Shown here piece after piece: positions 45,924 through 54,398 of a stretch of 64,000 bases of DNA (positions are counted from its first letter, which is position 1; each line of letters starts with the position of its first letter). The notes under the pieces are model-generated. The model ran no database searches, was not told the origin of the DNA, and worked only from the letters and a program-made list of their open reading frames with translations. Origin of the DNA: Candidatus [Bacteroides] periocalifornicus (lineage in GTDB: Bacteria > Bacteroidota > Bacteroidia > Bacteroidales > CAJPTX01); contig LIIK01000001.1 of NCBI GenBank assembly GCA_001421095.1, forward strand, positions 65,526-129,525, in the 5' to 3' direction. The position numbers and the translations under genes are program-made.

Positions 45924-47933
45924 TCAGAATCCCATCCCTACGCCAAGCCGCAGCAGGTGGTTCCTCGTCTCGTGCAGCCCGTATGATAGCTGAACCCTGT
46001 ACCGCCCCGCAAAGCTGTAGCCAAGCCCCGCCTCACCGCCCAGCACCCAGCTCGCGTAGTCGAGCGGGACGATGCTGTACCGGGCGGAGTAGCCACGCGC
46101 GCCATGGTAGGAGCGCCCACTGAACCGCTGCCCATACTCCAGGCTGGCAAACAGGCTTAGATTCCCAAATGCCCTCTCACCGTAGACCCCCAGGCTAGCG
46201 TTCACACCCATTCGGCTAGCGCCTGCAAACCGTAGATTCCCGATTCGCCCCTCCTCCACGCGGGTAATTCCCAGCCCAGCGTATAGCTTCACATACGCGC
46301 TGCTGAATGTGAACCTATAGCCCACCTGGGCATGCGCATCCAGAACCTGCGAGGTGAACTCGGCCCGCGCAATGGCACCACCACTCGAGTTGAACCGGTG
46401 GGTATTCAGGGTGTAGACCACGCTCCCCGTCAAATCTATCGATCCTCCGAATCTGTACTTCCCGCTCACCCCGAACTGGTATGATGCCACCTTCTCCCGT
46501 ACCCCGCGGTATTTCCCGTAGTAGTCGGCATCTGTCCGCTGGTAGCCAATGGCCGCACCCAGCACGAACTGGCCGAAATCGCCAGAGGCGTGGAGCAGAA
46601 TCCCATCGCTCGAGAAGTTGTACCGAACGTTGCTCGCGAGATCCCTATAGCTGCCCGAAAAGTTCCCCAGGTAGCCGATATCGAACCGGTACTGCCCGCC
46701 CTGCGTATTCTCCAGATGTCTGAAGTTCATATCCCTGAGCGCCAAGGCCAAATCCAGATCAACCTTAGAGCGGGGCATCTCTATGCCTATCCGTCCGTTG
46801 CCAGTCAGGTTCTCTGGCGAAAGAAGACTTCCTTTTGTCGGCGTAAAGTTATTGATTGCCAGTAGTAATGATTCGAAATAGGTGGGTAAATCATCATACC
46901 CCGATGGGTAGGCGTTTGTGTCTGAGGTGATGAAGAGATTCCCCGCATTCCGTTCTCGCGACAGCCGGATGATCTCCTCGTACTGCTCTGGCCTAGCCGA
47001 GTGGATAACGTGTAGGATGCGGCCCGCATTGGCCGGGTCCTTCTCGAATTCGGAGGTACGCGCACGGTAGCGATTGATGTACTCATCGGCCGTTACCTCC
47101 TGGGCCATCCAGATATCGGCGTAGGGCGCTATGGCATCACCCACGCCCCAGCCGTTGTTGGCCAGCACCAGCATCTCGGGGTACTTGGATTTTATGTACT
47201 CGTAGATCTTCCGCATGTAGTCCACCATCCAAGGCTCGTTCCCCGATACCACCTCATCGATAAAATAGCCCGCGATGTTCTCCCTTCCGTAGAAATTGAC
47301 GAAGTTGTCAATATCGGCAAAGACCTCTTTGAGCGCCCTTTTAGAGGCCCGTGTGTAGGTATAGCCGAGGCTCTTGATCCCGACCTCCCTATTCCGCTGC
47401 ATCTGCTGGAGATCTTCATCTCTGCGCACTAGCCGCTGCGTTTGGTGGCTCGTCCCCTCGTACGAACCGAAAGCAACGTATGAGAGCAGCCCGCCTCCTT
47501 GGGCCGCTATGCCATTCCAGAAAGCGGCATTCACCCCCTTCTTCCCAGTCCAGCGGAAGGCTGGCATAATCACAGATTGGTTCATAACCCCACCCGTGCT
47601 GGGGCTCGTGTGCCGCTGGCTAAATCCTACCGCCCCGTTCACGTTCACCTGGAATCGCGCCCGCCCTGCACTTTGGCGAACCCTTCCCTTAGGGGCAAAT
47701 CTACTGCCATCGCCAAGAAATCCACCTGGCTGATAGGCCGATTGGTATCTGGATGGCGACACCAAGGGTGGCTGCCCTGTAAGGCTCGGCTGGGGACGCT
47801 CTTTCCCACTCTCGGCATTCTCCCTTAAAGTTCGCCCATCTTCCTCCCTCTCCTCGCCGCCGTACTGCCCGTAGCTGCTCCCCATTGCGCCGAGCATGAG
47901 GAGGAACAGCGCAAAACTGATTAGTTTATTCAT
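45924..47933 (-). CDS. Spherulin-4/GH135-like glycosidase fused to an outer-membrane barrel
   Basis: 669 residues from the ATG at 47933. Signal peptide to SYGQ, then a low-complexity linker to about residue 95. Residues about 120-360 match the spherulation-specific family 4 (Sph3/Ega3-like TIM barrel): LSYVAFGSYEG, KSLGYTYTRASKRALKEVF, AGYFIDEV with Asp226-Glu227, NNGWG, WMAQEV with Glu279 and HVIHSARPEQYEEI. These acidic residues fit the catalytic set of GH135-type alpha-1,4-galactosaminidases. Residues about 385-669 form a barrel of Gly/aromatic strands ending in RLGVGMGF. It is probably held in the outer membrane with the hydrolase displayed; the substrate (an amino-sugar exopolysaccharide) is inferred. 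Confidence 0.75.
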   Translation of the reverse strand: MNKLISFALFLLMLGAMGSSYGQYGGEEREEDGRTLRENAESGKERPQPSLTGQPPLVSPSRYQSAYQPGGFLGDGSRFAPKGRVRQSAGRARFQVNVNGAVGFSQRHTSPSTGGVMNQSVIMPAFRWTGKKGVNAAFWNGIAAQGGGLLSYVAFGSYEGTSHQTQRLVRRDEDLQQMQRNREVGIKSLGYTYTRASKRALKEVFADIDNFVNFYGRENIAGYFIDEVVSGNEPWMVDYMRKIYEYIKSKYPEMLVLANNGWGVGDAIAPYADIWMAQEVTADEYINRYRARTSEFEKDPANAGRILHVIHSARPEQYEEIIRLSRERNAGNLFITSDTNAYPSGYDDLPTYFESLLLAINNFTPTKGSLLSPENLTGNGRIGIEMPRSKVDLDLALALRDMNFRHLENTQGGQYRFDIGYLGNFSGSYRDLASNVRYNFSSDGILLHASGDFGQFVLGAAIGYQRTDADYYGKYRGVREKVASYQFGVSGKYRFGGSIDLTGSVVYTLNTHRFNSSGGAIARAEFTSQVLDAHAQVGYRFTFSSAYVKLYAGLGITRVEEGRIGNLRFAGASRMGVNASLGVYGERAFGNLSLFASLEYGQRFSGRSYHGARGYSARYSIVPLDYASWVLGGEAGLGYSFAGRYRVQLSYGLHETRNHLLRLGVGMGF

Positions 47934-47956
47934 TTTCAACACATTAAAACCTATTC

Positions 47957-48202
47957 AAAAGACCCCTATAGGTTCAATCTTTTACCGCGGGCCTTCCTCA
48001 ATCTTGCGGGTAAACGGATTTCAATCTATCTCCCGCACCTATCGAAGACCGTACGACGCGGTGTGCCACACATCGTGATGAAGAATTTGCCGTTGGCCTT
48101 GCTGCAGAGAGCCACATTTCTATCAATTGGCGAGATTGGCTATCGAGTTCCTGGTAGGGGCGATGCTGTAGGGGCGAGCCGAGAGTTTGCCCGCCCACCC
48201 TT
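47957..48202. repeat. Composite repeat followed by a family C repeat
   Basis: 47957-48070 carries AAAGACCCCTATAGGTTCAA, TCTTTTACCGCGGGCCTT, GCGGGTAAACGGATTTCAAT and CTATCGAAGACCGTACGACG with GTGTGCC. 48115-48202 is a reversed family C copy (CTGGTAGGGGCGATGCTG, GGGCGAGCCGAGAGTTTGCC). The stretch 47934-48298 has no credible gene; the small ORFs run through these repeats. Confidence 0.7.
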
Positions 48203-48298
48203 AAGGGCGCAGTCCAGCTCGCCCTTCCCCCTCGTAATGCCCGCCCTAACCGAGCCGCGCCGTTTAAATGGATGGATCTTGCCTTACTTTCTGGGCGC

Positions 48299-48997
48299 TT
48301 ATCTCCTTTTTCCTGCAAGCGCAAGTATCAGCCCCAACGCCACCCCGAGCAGCGCAGCGTACAGCACCTGGTAATCTGGCGGCAGCAGGAAGCTCACGGT
48401 GTGCGCAGGTATCCAGAAGAGCGGGATCGTGCGCAATAGCACAAAGCTCCAATGCCTCCTCCAATCTAGCTTTTGCGCCAATATATCGCCCACCCGAACG
48501 GGCGTAATCAATGCTTTCGCCCTGCCACCGCATGCCGTTATGTGGAGATCGCTCACCTTGTGGATGGTCATCATCAGGGGGGCATACACCAGGTTCATCA
48601 CCACGCTCACGGCGAATGCCACCAGAACCCTCCTCGGCGTAAGCACGCTAGCCCCCAGTGCGTTACTGGCCCCATCCATCCCCATGTACTCCAGCAGCCT
48701 GGGAACTCCGCTGGCAAAAACCACAAAGGCCATCTTAATGGTGATGCCCAGCCCGCCCCAAACCACTGCCCGTGCGATAAGGCCAAACCCTGGTTGCCAG
48801 TAATGGCCAACTCGTATGCGCAACGCTAGGCTCTCTCCCAGGGTGGCTAGCACCGCGAATTTGAAGAACGCCATAATCAGCCCGTGCGCCCGGTTGAAAT
48901 TCTCATACCATTGCCCCAAGGGTGGTATGCAAACCAGCCCCATTACCACGAGAATGATTGCTGCTGCAACCCAAAGATCAACTCTCTTAAACCTCAT
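48299..48997 (-). CDS. Polytopic membrane protein of unknown function
   Basis: 232 residues with about five membrane helices: AAAIILVVMGLVCIPPL, FFKFAVLATLGESLALR, AVVWGGLGITIKMAFVVF, VLVAFAVSVVMNLVYAPLM and VLYAALLGVALGLILALA. The blocks KFAVLATLGESLALRIRVGHY and VSVVMNLVYAPLMMTIHKV recall the Mpv17/PMP22 family (internal membranes, channel-like), but by eye only. It is the last gene of the sigma-54 activator - lptE - TPR - secG string, behind a terminator, so it probably has its own start of transcription. Confidence 0.65.
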   Translation of the reverse strand: MRFKRVDLWVAAAIILVVMGLVCIPPLGQWYENFNRAHGLIMAFFKFAVLATLGESLALRIRVGHYWQPGFGLIARAVVWGGLGITIKMAFVVFASGVPRLLEYMGMDGASNALGASVLTPRRVLVAFAVSVVMNLVYAPLMMTIHKVSDLHITACGGRAKALITPVRVGDILAQKLDWRRHWSFVLLRTIPLFWIPAHTVSFLLPPDYQVLYAALLGVALGLILALAGKRR

Positions 48998-49090
48998 AAA
49001 TACCGCGGAATTACTGAATATGCACCGTATTCACGCAATGGACGGCATGGGTACTCCTCCACAACCACGCCGCAACTGTTCTGGGTGAAC

Positions 49091-49146
49091 ACAAAACCAC
49101 CCCTTGGGGACAAATCGAATTCATCGACTCGCCCTCCAAGGGGTGG
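49091..49146 (-). terminator. Probable terminator after secG
   Basis: An 11-bp perfect stem CCACCCCTTGG/CCAAGGGGTGG with a long loop is followed on the minus strand by TTTTGTG. Confidence 0.55.
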
Positions 49147-49213
49147 GAATCTACTTCGTGCTAGCTATACAGTTCACCTGGGGATAGCGTAGCTCCCCGC
49201 AGCTTTGGCAGGC

Positions 49214-49603
49214 CTATTCAGCCGGGGTCGGCTGGGAGGACTCTATTGGCTGAGACTGCTCTGCAGGCTGGCTCTGCGCCGTATCACCCGTGGGGACAGC
49301 TGGCAGTTCGGTGGGCATAGCTCCCGAGGTGGTGCGCCGTACCTGCTCTTCAATCATCGACTTGCTCTCCGTTTCCCCCCGATGCGGCAAGGCAGCCACC
49401 GCCACCAGGCTAAGGAGCACTAGCGCACCCGCAAGCGTCCACGTCGCTTTCTCTAGAAAATCGGCCGTTTTACGCACCCCCATCATCTGCCCCGTCTCGG
49501 CAAAATTGGAGGCTAATCCCCCTCCCTTTGAGTTCTGTACCAGCACTATCAGCACCAAGAGAACACAGACGATCAGGATGAGTATCGAAATGAAATTATA
49601 CAT
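49214..49603 (-). CDS. secG: Preprotein translocase subunit SecG
   Basis: 129 residues. Two membrane helices (ISILILIVCVLLVLIVLVQ and WTLAGALVLLSLVAVAAL) flank the conserved loop NSKGGGLASNFAETGQMMGVR, which is diagnostic. The C-terminal Pro/Glu/Gln-rich tail of about 50 residues is longer than in Proteobacteria but usual for Bacteroidota. SecG assists SecYE in protein export. It lies at the end of the conserved string with the TPR protein 25 bases upstream. Confidence 0.93.
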   Translation of the reverse strand: MYNFISILILIVCVLLVLIVLVQNSKGGGLASNFAETGQMMGVRKTADFLEKATWTLAGALVLLSLVAVAALPHRGETESKSMIEEQVRRTTSGAMPTELPAVPTGDTAQSQPAEQSQPIESSQPTPAE

Positions 49604-49628
49604 TGATCTACAGACGTTTATTCAAATT

Positions 49629-51215
49629 CTAACGTTCACGCAAAGCCTCAATTTTCCCCGCAAAGTAAGCACTTTTTTCTGGATTTCTAGCCGCGAGCCG
49701 ATTATACATGGTGATGGCTATGGCAAAATCCCCCTTCTCTGCGTGCATATCCGCCAGATGCTCGCTCACTATACTCCGCGATAGCACGCTGGATTCCCTA
49801 GCCAGATCCTCCTGCTGCTCTGTAGCATCTGCTGGTTTCTTGGCCATCTCACGCATGGTCTCCAGCAGGCTGTCCAGATTATTGAGGTACGACTCTATGC
49901 GTTGCATCTGATCCTTCCCCTCCTGCTTTGCCTTCCTGTAGAGCGGATTCAGCTGCGTTCGCACGTACTCGTACCCCTCTGCCGAGAGTGTGCCCGCGCC
50001 ACCCTCCAGCGTGAATAGCGAGGCCGAAATCTCGGGGACTGGGGTAGCCAATGACTGGTCGAGCACGCCTCGAAGATCTACCTCGCCTGCTTCAGCTCCT
50101 ATAGTCCCGGTAGAGGCCGATTCTCCTGTATCTTGCCTGCGTGTCGGTGAGTCTCCCCCCTTGGCCTGTCCACTCCTAGCCCGGACACTTCCGCCCAAGA
50201 GGGCATTCCAGTCCATAACCACGGTGGTTGGCTCTGTGCTATCTGCCATGCTGGAATCGTCCCCCCCTGCGCCTCTAGCCGCTGCAGGTTGGGGATCTGC
50301 ATTCGCCAAATCACGTTCAATAACCCCATTTTTACCCCCATTCTCCGCGCTTTCTGCCCGTCCCTGACCATCACTGCCCGCCTCGCTGTAGAACGCCGCA
50401 AAGCTGGGGTCATGGGCCTGTTCTTGGGCATCGTGCGCATCTACACCCTGCGATGCATCCTCTGGGGCTACAGGGCTGGAGGCAGGGGGCGGGGGAACGC
50501 TATCGACGCTTCGGGAGGCTAGGGGGGCGCTGGCCGGGGATGGCTGGGAGGCGCTGGGGAACGAGCCCGTCGCTACGGGGGCGTTTCCTGCCATTCCTGC
50601 CCCGTTCTCCGCGCTTTCAGGCCCTTCCTGCACTCCACTACCCGCTCCGCCGTAGAACGTCGCAAAACTGGGGTCGTGGGCTTGTTCTTGGGCATCGTGC
50701 GTGTCCAATGCCTGCGTATCCTGTTTCGGCTCGGTTTCCACTTGGGGAGAACTTGGCGCGTACTCCTGCGTTGCTACAGTCTCCCGGGGGGCGCTGTAGG
50801 CTACCGTGGTAGTAGTGTACGCCTCCCCATCTGAAGGGTTCTCATGCTGTTGATGCTGTGGATTTTCTACGCTGAATGGTGAGGTCGATGCTGCTGAAGT
50901 CTCTTGGGGTTGAGATGCCTCGCTTACCGCATCGCTGGGCAGCAGATCATCCAGCTCTACCGTTAGCGGCAGCAGACTACCATTCACTGCCCTGTACACC
51001 GACACCGCGCTGGGGACCTGGGCTGCAATCTGGAACAGTAGCTGGCTACGATTGGCACTCGGGGCCTGCGAAGTCCCCACTCCACGCGCTCGCAGCAGAT
51101 GCGCCGCATGGCAGTACGGATACTTTGCGCAGAGCTCTGCGGCCCACCCGGCATCAGATTCGTTTATGGCTGCTTGCCCAAAGAGCAAAGAATAGAATTT
51201 CTCGGCAGTTTCCAT
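49629..51215 (-). CDS. Large acidic protein with internal repeats, TPR-like ends
   Basis: 528 residues, cytoplasmic (no signal). The N-terminal about 90 residues (METAEKFYSLLFGQ ... KYPYCHAAHLLRARGV) and the C-terminal TPR-like part (LADMHAEKGDFAIAITMYNR, AARNPEKSAYFAGKIEAL) are ordered. The long middle is low-complexity Ala/Ser/Glu/Pro and contains a near-duplicate block of about 40 residues: HDAQEQAHDPSFATFYGGAG and HDAQEQAHDPSFAAFYSEAG, each followed by ESAENG. A TPR-bearing gene at this position between lptE and secG is conserved in Bacteroidota, but its role is unknown. Confidence 0.75.
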   Translation of the reverse strand: METAEKFYSLLFGQAAINESDAGWAAELCAKYPYCHAAHLLRARGVGTSQAPSANRSQLLFQIAAQVPSAVSVYRAVNGSLLPLTVELDDLLPSDAVSEASQPQETSAASTSPFSVENPQHQQHENPSDGEAYTTTTVAYSAPRETVATQEYAPSSPQVETEPKQDTQALDTHDAQEQAHDPSFATFYGGAGSGVQEGPESAENGAGMAGNAPVATGSFPSASQPSPASAPLASRSVDSVPPPPASSPVAPEDASQGVDAHDAQEQAHDPSFAAFYSEAGSDGQGRAESAENGGKNGVIERDLANADPQPAAARGAGGDDSSMADSTEPTTVVMDWNALLGGSVRARSGQAKGGDSPTRRQDTGESASTGTIGAEAGEVDLRGVLDQSLATPVPEISASLFTLEGGAGTLSAEGYEYVRTQLNPLYRKAKQEGKDQMQRIESYLNNLDSLLETMREMAKKPADATEQQEDLARESSVLSRSIVSEHLADMHAEKGDFAIAITMYNRLAARNPEKSAYFAGKIEALRER

Positions 51216-51242
51216 ACGTTCTCTGGGTATAGGTACAAAAAA

Positions 51243-51914
51243 TTACCAGTTGGCGACAGCGGCGTTGAAAATGTCCTCTACCAGCTTATCGGCAATGGTC
51301 TCCACCAGCTGGGCCTCCACCTGCGCAAGAATCTGGGATGAGGGGAAATCCTCGTATTGGCTAAAGGTCTGGTCATAGTTCCCATGCTCATCCTGCGCGT
51401 TCTTGAATACCACGTGAATGGCAATGGTTAGGCGATTCTGCGCCGCCTGCTCGTTGCTCTGGATGGTTACCGGGGCAACGGAATAGCCGGTAATCTCGCC
51501 GGTGAAGTCGAAATCCCCCCCCTGCTCCACCAGCTCTAGGCTCGTCTGGGTGATAAAACGTTCCTTGAGCTTCTCGCCCACAAGTGACGCCAGCGTGGGA
51601 TTCACAATCGGGGCAACATTCTGGAAGTGTCCTATGCTCACCGTGTGGGTCGTGGGTGATATGCTAGCCCCTGTGAATGAATACTTAATGGAACACGCAG
51701 TGAATAGAATTCCACACAGTCCGCAGAGAGGCGCAAGCACGCCGTACTGGTAGAAACGTCGTTCCCACGTAATGCCACATCCTTTACACTCCCCCCTTCG
51801 CAGCACCCTGGGTAGGCAGCCGACCAGCATGTCAATAACCTGCTTACCGACGCTGTGTATCCCTCTGGAACACGCCTTTCTCCCCCTGCGCAATGATGCG
51901 AATAGCCCTCTCAT
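51243..51914 (-). CDS. lptE: LPS-assembly lipoprotein LptE
   Basis: 223 residues from the ATG at 51914, which overlaps the stop of the upstream regulator as ATGA. The mature protein is clearly LptE: lipobox ILFTACS then IKYSFTGASISPTTHTVSIG, ERFITQTSLELVEQGGDFDF, ITGYSVAPVTIQSNEQAAQN and the end LVEDIFNAAVANW. LptE plugs the LptD barrel in the outer membrane. Oddity: about 70 residues precede the lipid-attachment Cys, far more than a normal signal peptide. The true start is probably inside, for example the GTG at 51740, with a short n-region of RRFYQYG if a rare start is used. Confidence 0.88.
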   Translation of the reverse strand: MRGLFASLRRGRKACSRGIHSVGKQVIDMLVGCLPRVLRRGECKGCGITWERRFYQYGVLAPLCGLCGILFTACSIKYSFTGASISPTTHTVSIGHFQNVAPIVNPTLASLVGEKLKERFITQTSLELVEQGGDFDFTGEITGYSVAPVTIQSNEQAAQNRLTIAIHVVFKNAQDEHGNYDQTFSQYEDFPSSQILAQVEAQLVETIADKLVEDIFNAAVANW

Positions 51915-53152
51915 GCCTTAATGCCGTACTCTCTGATTTTCCGATATAGCGTCCGCTCAGAGATGCCCAATTCCTTTGCCGTCACCCTACGATGCCCCCG
52001 ATTCTTCTCCAGCGTTCGCCGAATTACACCCTCCTCCAGGTCGGCCAACGAGCCCCCACCCTCCTGCACCACCACGGGTTCTACCACGGGTACCTTTGAC
52101 GATGCTGCTGTAGGCTGAACCACAGGGATCGATGTGCCTGGCACGCCCAGCCCTCTGTGGGCATCCATATCGCTGAATAGCCTCGGGTTGGCCGCCACAT
52201 ACCGCGCTGCCTCGGGGGAAGCCCCCCCCTGCATAAGGTCGTACACCAGATGCTTGAGCTCATTCATATCGGTTCGCATCTCGTAAAGCACGCTGTAGAG
52301 GAGGTCGCGCTCGCTCTTGAGCTCTGAATCGGCCCCATGGTAGAGCGCCGGGAGCGCATTGCCATAAGGGCGTGGCAGGTAGCGCTGCAGTGTCTCGCCA
52401 GTGATTTCCCGCTCTTGCTCTACTATGGATATCTGCTCTGTAACATTCTTGAGCTGCCGAATGTTGCCCGGCCAGCTGTAAGCCAAGAGTGCCTCCTGAG
52501 CTCCACTGCCCAGGCGGATAGCTGGCATGCGGTACTTCTCAGAAAAATCGATGGCAAAATGCTTAAAGAGCAGAACCGCATCATCGCCCCGTTCGCGGAG
52601 AGGGGGGACGTTAATGGGCACTGTCGATAGCCGATAGTAGAGGTCTTCGCGAAAACGCCCCTGGGCTATTGCCTCCTCCAGATGCACATTGGTCGCAGCT
52701 ATCACCCGAATGTCGGTACGTTGCACCGCGCTAGAACCCACCTTCAGGAATTCACCCGACTCCAGCACTCTGAGCAGTCGTGCCTGCGTGGGCAGGGGGA
52801 GTTCTGCCACCTCGTCGAGAAATATGGTACCGCCGTCGGCCACCTCAAAGTAACCCTTACGGTTGTCAACAGCCCCGGTGAATGAACCCTTCACATGCCC
52901 GAAAAGCTCGGAGTCAATGGTGCCCTCTGGTATAGCACCGCAGTTGACCGCTATGTACTGCCCATGCTTGCGCGCCCCGTACTGATGCACTATCTGCGGA
53001 AAGAACTCCTTGCCAGAACCGCTCTCCCCCATCACCAGCACTGAGAGGTCAGTCGGTGCCACCTGGTACGCCACCTCTATAGCGCGCAGCAACGCCGCAT
53101 TAGTCCCTATAATGCCAAATCGTGCCTTTATTGAATCGAGATCCACTCGCAT
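51911..53152 (-). CDS. Sigma-54-dependent transcriptional activator
   Basis: 413 residues from the ATG at 53152; the open frame extends 45 codons upstream across the promoter and is rejected. It has no receiver or PAS domain: the AAA+ domain starts at residue 15. Walker A is GESGSGK (42-48), the sigma-54 contact loop GSFTGA (89-94), Walker B GTIFLDE (108-114), then RFREDLYYRLSTVPI and PLRERGDD. A Fis-type helix-turn-helix ends the protein (LEEGVIRRTLEKNRGHRRVTAKELGISERTLYRKI). It may be active constitutively or be controlled by a partner. It heads the lptE-TPR-secG string. Confidence 0.93.
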   Translation of the reverse strand: MRVDLDSIKARFGIIGTNAALLRAIEVAYQVAPTDLSVLVMGESGSGKEFFPQIVHQYGARKHGQYIAVNCGAIPEGTIDSELFGHVKGSFTGAVDNRKGYFEVADGGTIFLDEVAELPLPTQARLLRVLESGEFLKVGSSAVQRTDIRVIAATNVHLEEAIAQGRFREDLYYRLSTVPINVPPLRERGDDAVLLFKHFAIDFSEKYRMPAIRLGSGAQEALLAYSWPGNIRQLKNVTEQISIVEQEREITGETLQRYLPRPYGNALPALYHGADSELKSERDLLYSVLYEMRTDMNELKHLVYDLMQGGASPEAARYVAANPRLFSDMDAHRGLGVPGTSIPVVQPTAASSKVPVVEPVVVQEGGGSLADLEEGVIRRTLEKNRGHRRVTAKELGISERTLYRKIREYGIKA

Positions 53153-53176
53153 GGTATACCCCCGTATCGCTAGCAG

Positions 53177-53184
53177 CAAAGGTA
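53177..53184 (-). promoter_or_regulatory. -7 box for the activator-lptE-secG string
   Basis: TACCTTTG on the minus strand, 25 bases before the ATG. Confidence 0.7.
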
Positions 53185-53217
53185 GGTAAAAAAACGAAGG
53201 TGGCAATACACGGCAAA

Positions 53218-53353
53218 AAAAAGACCCGTATGGGTTCCATCTTTTACATCCCTCTCTTGCGCGTAAATCGTCTTTCAAACAATTCAATTCATCGAAAGAT
53301 ATTACCTGCTTTCGTAGCGACGTGGCGCGCCGCGTCGCGATAAATGCCGCGTC
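53218..53353. repeat. Composite repeat with a family B palindrome
   Basis: AAAGACCCGTATGGGTTCCA, TCTTTTACATCC, ATTCATCGAAAGA, GTAGCGACGTGGCGCGCC and GCGTCGCGATAAATGCC follow the block order seen at 47957 and 56691. The rest of 53153-53456 shows no gene. Confidence 0.7.
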
Positions 53354-53456
53354 GTCTTTGGGAGTTGAGAGAGCTCAGGTCTGGCCTTCCAGGCCACGGG
53401 AGTGTATGGTTTTCTAACGCCCAGCTACCCCATTGGCTAGCGTTCCAAGGGCACTC

Positions 53457-54068
53457 CTACATTGCCAGCGCGAGCCCCACGCCAAACGGGACGAAAAGCG
53501 TGATGACCACACCGTGGTAGATACACACCACCGAGTACTCTGGAGCCGTTGCCTTCACTATGAAGGGGAGCGTGGTGTCCATAGAAGTACCTCCAGCAGC
53601 ACAGATTGGCGCCAGATTCCCCCCGATCTTGGCAAAGGGGCGCGCCAATAGCAGCGCCATAAGCTCACGAGATATACTGCTCAGCAGCGCTACCGCCCCA
53701 AGGGTGGCATTGTACTTCTCGGTGATGATTACGCAGCTCAGGCTATAGTAGCCAAATCCTGAGGCCACGGCCAGCAGCTCTTTCAGCAGGTACGAGGGGA
53801 ATAGCAACCTCGCCACCAAGGCCCCAGCAAATGTACCCACTAGCGTTGCCACTGGCAACAGCAGCAACCGTGGCGACATCTTGGTGATGGCGGCAAGCGT
53901 TGAGGGCTCCCCGCCCACCGTAATCCCCACCAGGCACATTAGGATGTAGAGGGCTACCAGCGTGATATTCGGATTGTACACCCACTCTGGCAACGGAACG
54001 AAAAAGCTCAAGAGCATGCCCACAACAAATACCCCCAGAAATGAGAGTGTATGCCAAACAGCTTTCAT
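53457..54068 (-). CDS. lysO: LysO family transporter, C-terminal part (DUF340)
   Basis: 203 residues with six membrane segments. The DUF340 core is visible: MCLVGITVGGEPSTLAAIT, GFGYYSLSCVIITEKYN, and LSSISRELMALLLARP. LysO exports L-lysine and thialysine in E. coli as one protein of about 300 residues. Here the N-terminal two helices are in the separate gene at 54099-54398, 30 bases upstream. The split form is common in Bacteroidota. Confidence 0.85.
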   Translation of the reverse strand: MKAVWHTLSFLGVFVVGMLLSFFVPLPEWVYNPNITLVALYILMCLVGITVGGEPSTLAAITKMSPRLLLLPVATLVGTFAGALVARLLFPSYLLKELLAVASGFGYYSLSCVIITEKYNATLGAVALLSSISRELMALLLARPFAKIGGNLAPICAAGGTSMDTTLPFIVKATAPEYSVVCIYHGVVITLFVPFGVGLALAM

Positions 54069-54098
54069 AACGTCACTGAATTGATAGCAGCACCCCTG

Positions 54099-54398
54099 CT
54101 AATTCTCTCCTTTTACCCTCCTTGTTCTCCGCAGCAGCAATTTCTCAAATAGCCATCCCGCGGCAATGCTACCAGCCACCAGCAGCACGGTGATCGCTAG
54201 CGACTGCAAACCCAGAGTGTGGAGATTCGACCTTACCTCTGGCCTGTGCCCTATAGAGAGCCCTAGGGTGAAAAGAAGCACGTAGAGCGTGATCCCAACC
54301 AGCTTATTCGCCCCTTTTATCAGCTGGCGAAAACGGCGTAAAAAGTAACCCACAACCGCACCTGCAGCCATGAGTATTACCAGTATTACTATTTCCAT
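54099..54398 (-). CDS. LysO family transporter, N-terminal part
   Basis: 99 residues with three membrane helices (VILVILMAAGAVVGYFL, LVGITLYVLLFTLGLSIG, LAITVLLVAGSIAAGWLF). The block LLFTLGLSIGHRPEV matches the N-terminal repeat of LysO. It overlaps the nucleotidyltransferase gene upstream by 10 bases and is followed by the LysO C-terminal gene, so the three form one unit. Confidence 0.82.
   Translation of the reverse strand: MEIVILVILMAAGAVVGYFLRRFRQLIKGANKLVGITLYVLLFTLGLSIGHRPEVRSNLHTLGLQSLAITVLLVAGSIAAGWLFEKLLLRRTRRVKGEN

Noticed and set aside
48063..48374. Plus-strand ORF at the family C repeat
   Set aside because: Open frame across repeats; equivalent frames appear at other family C copies with no conservation.
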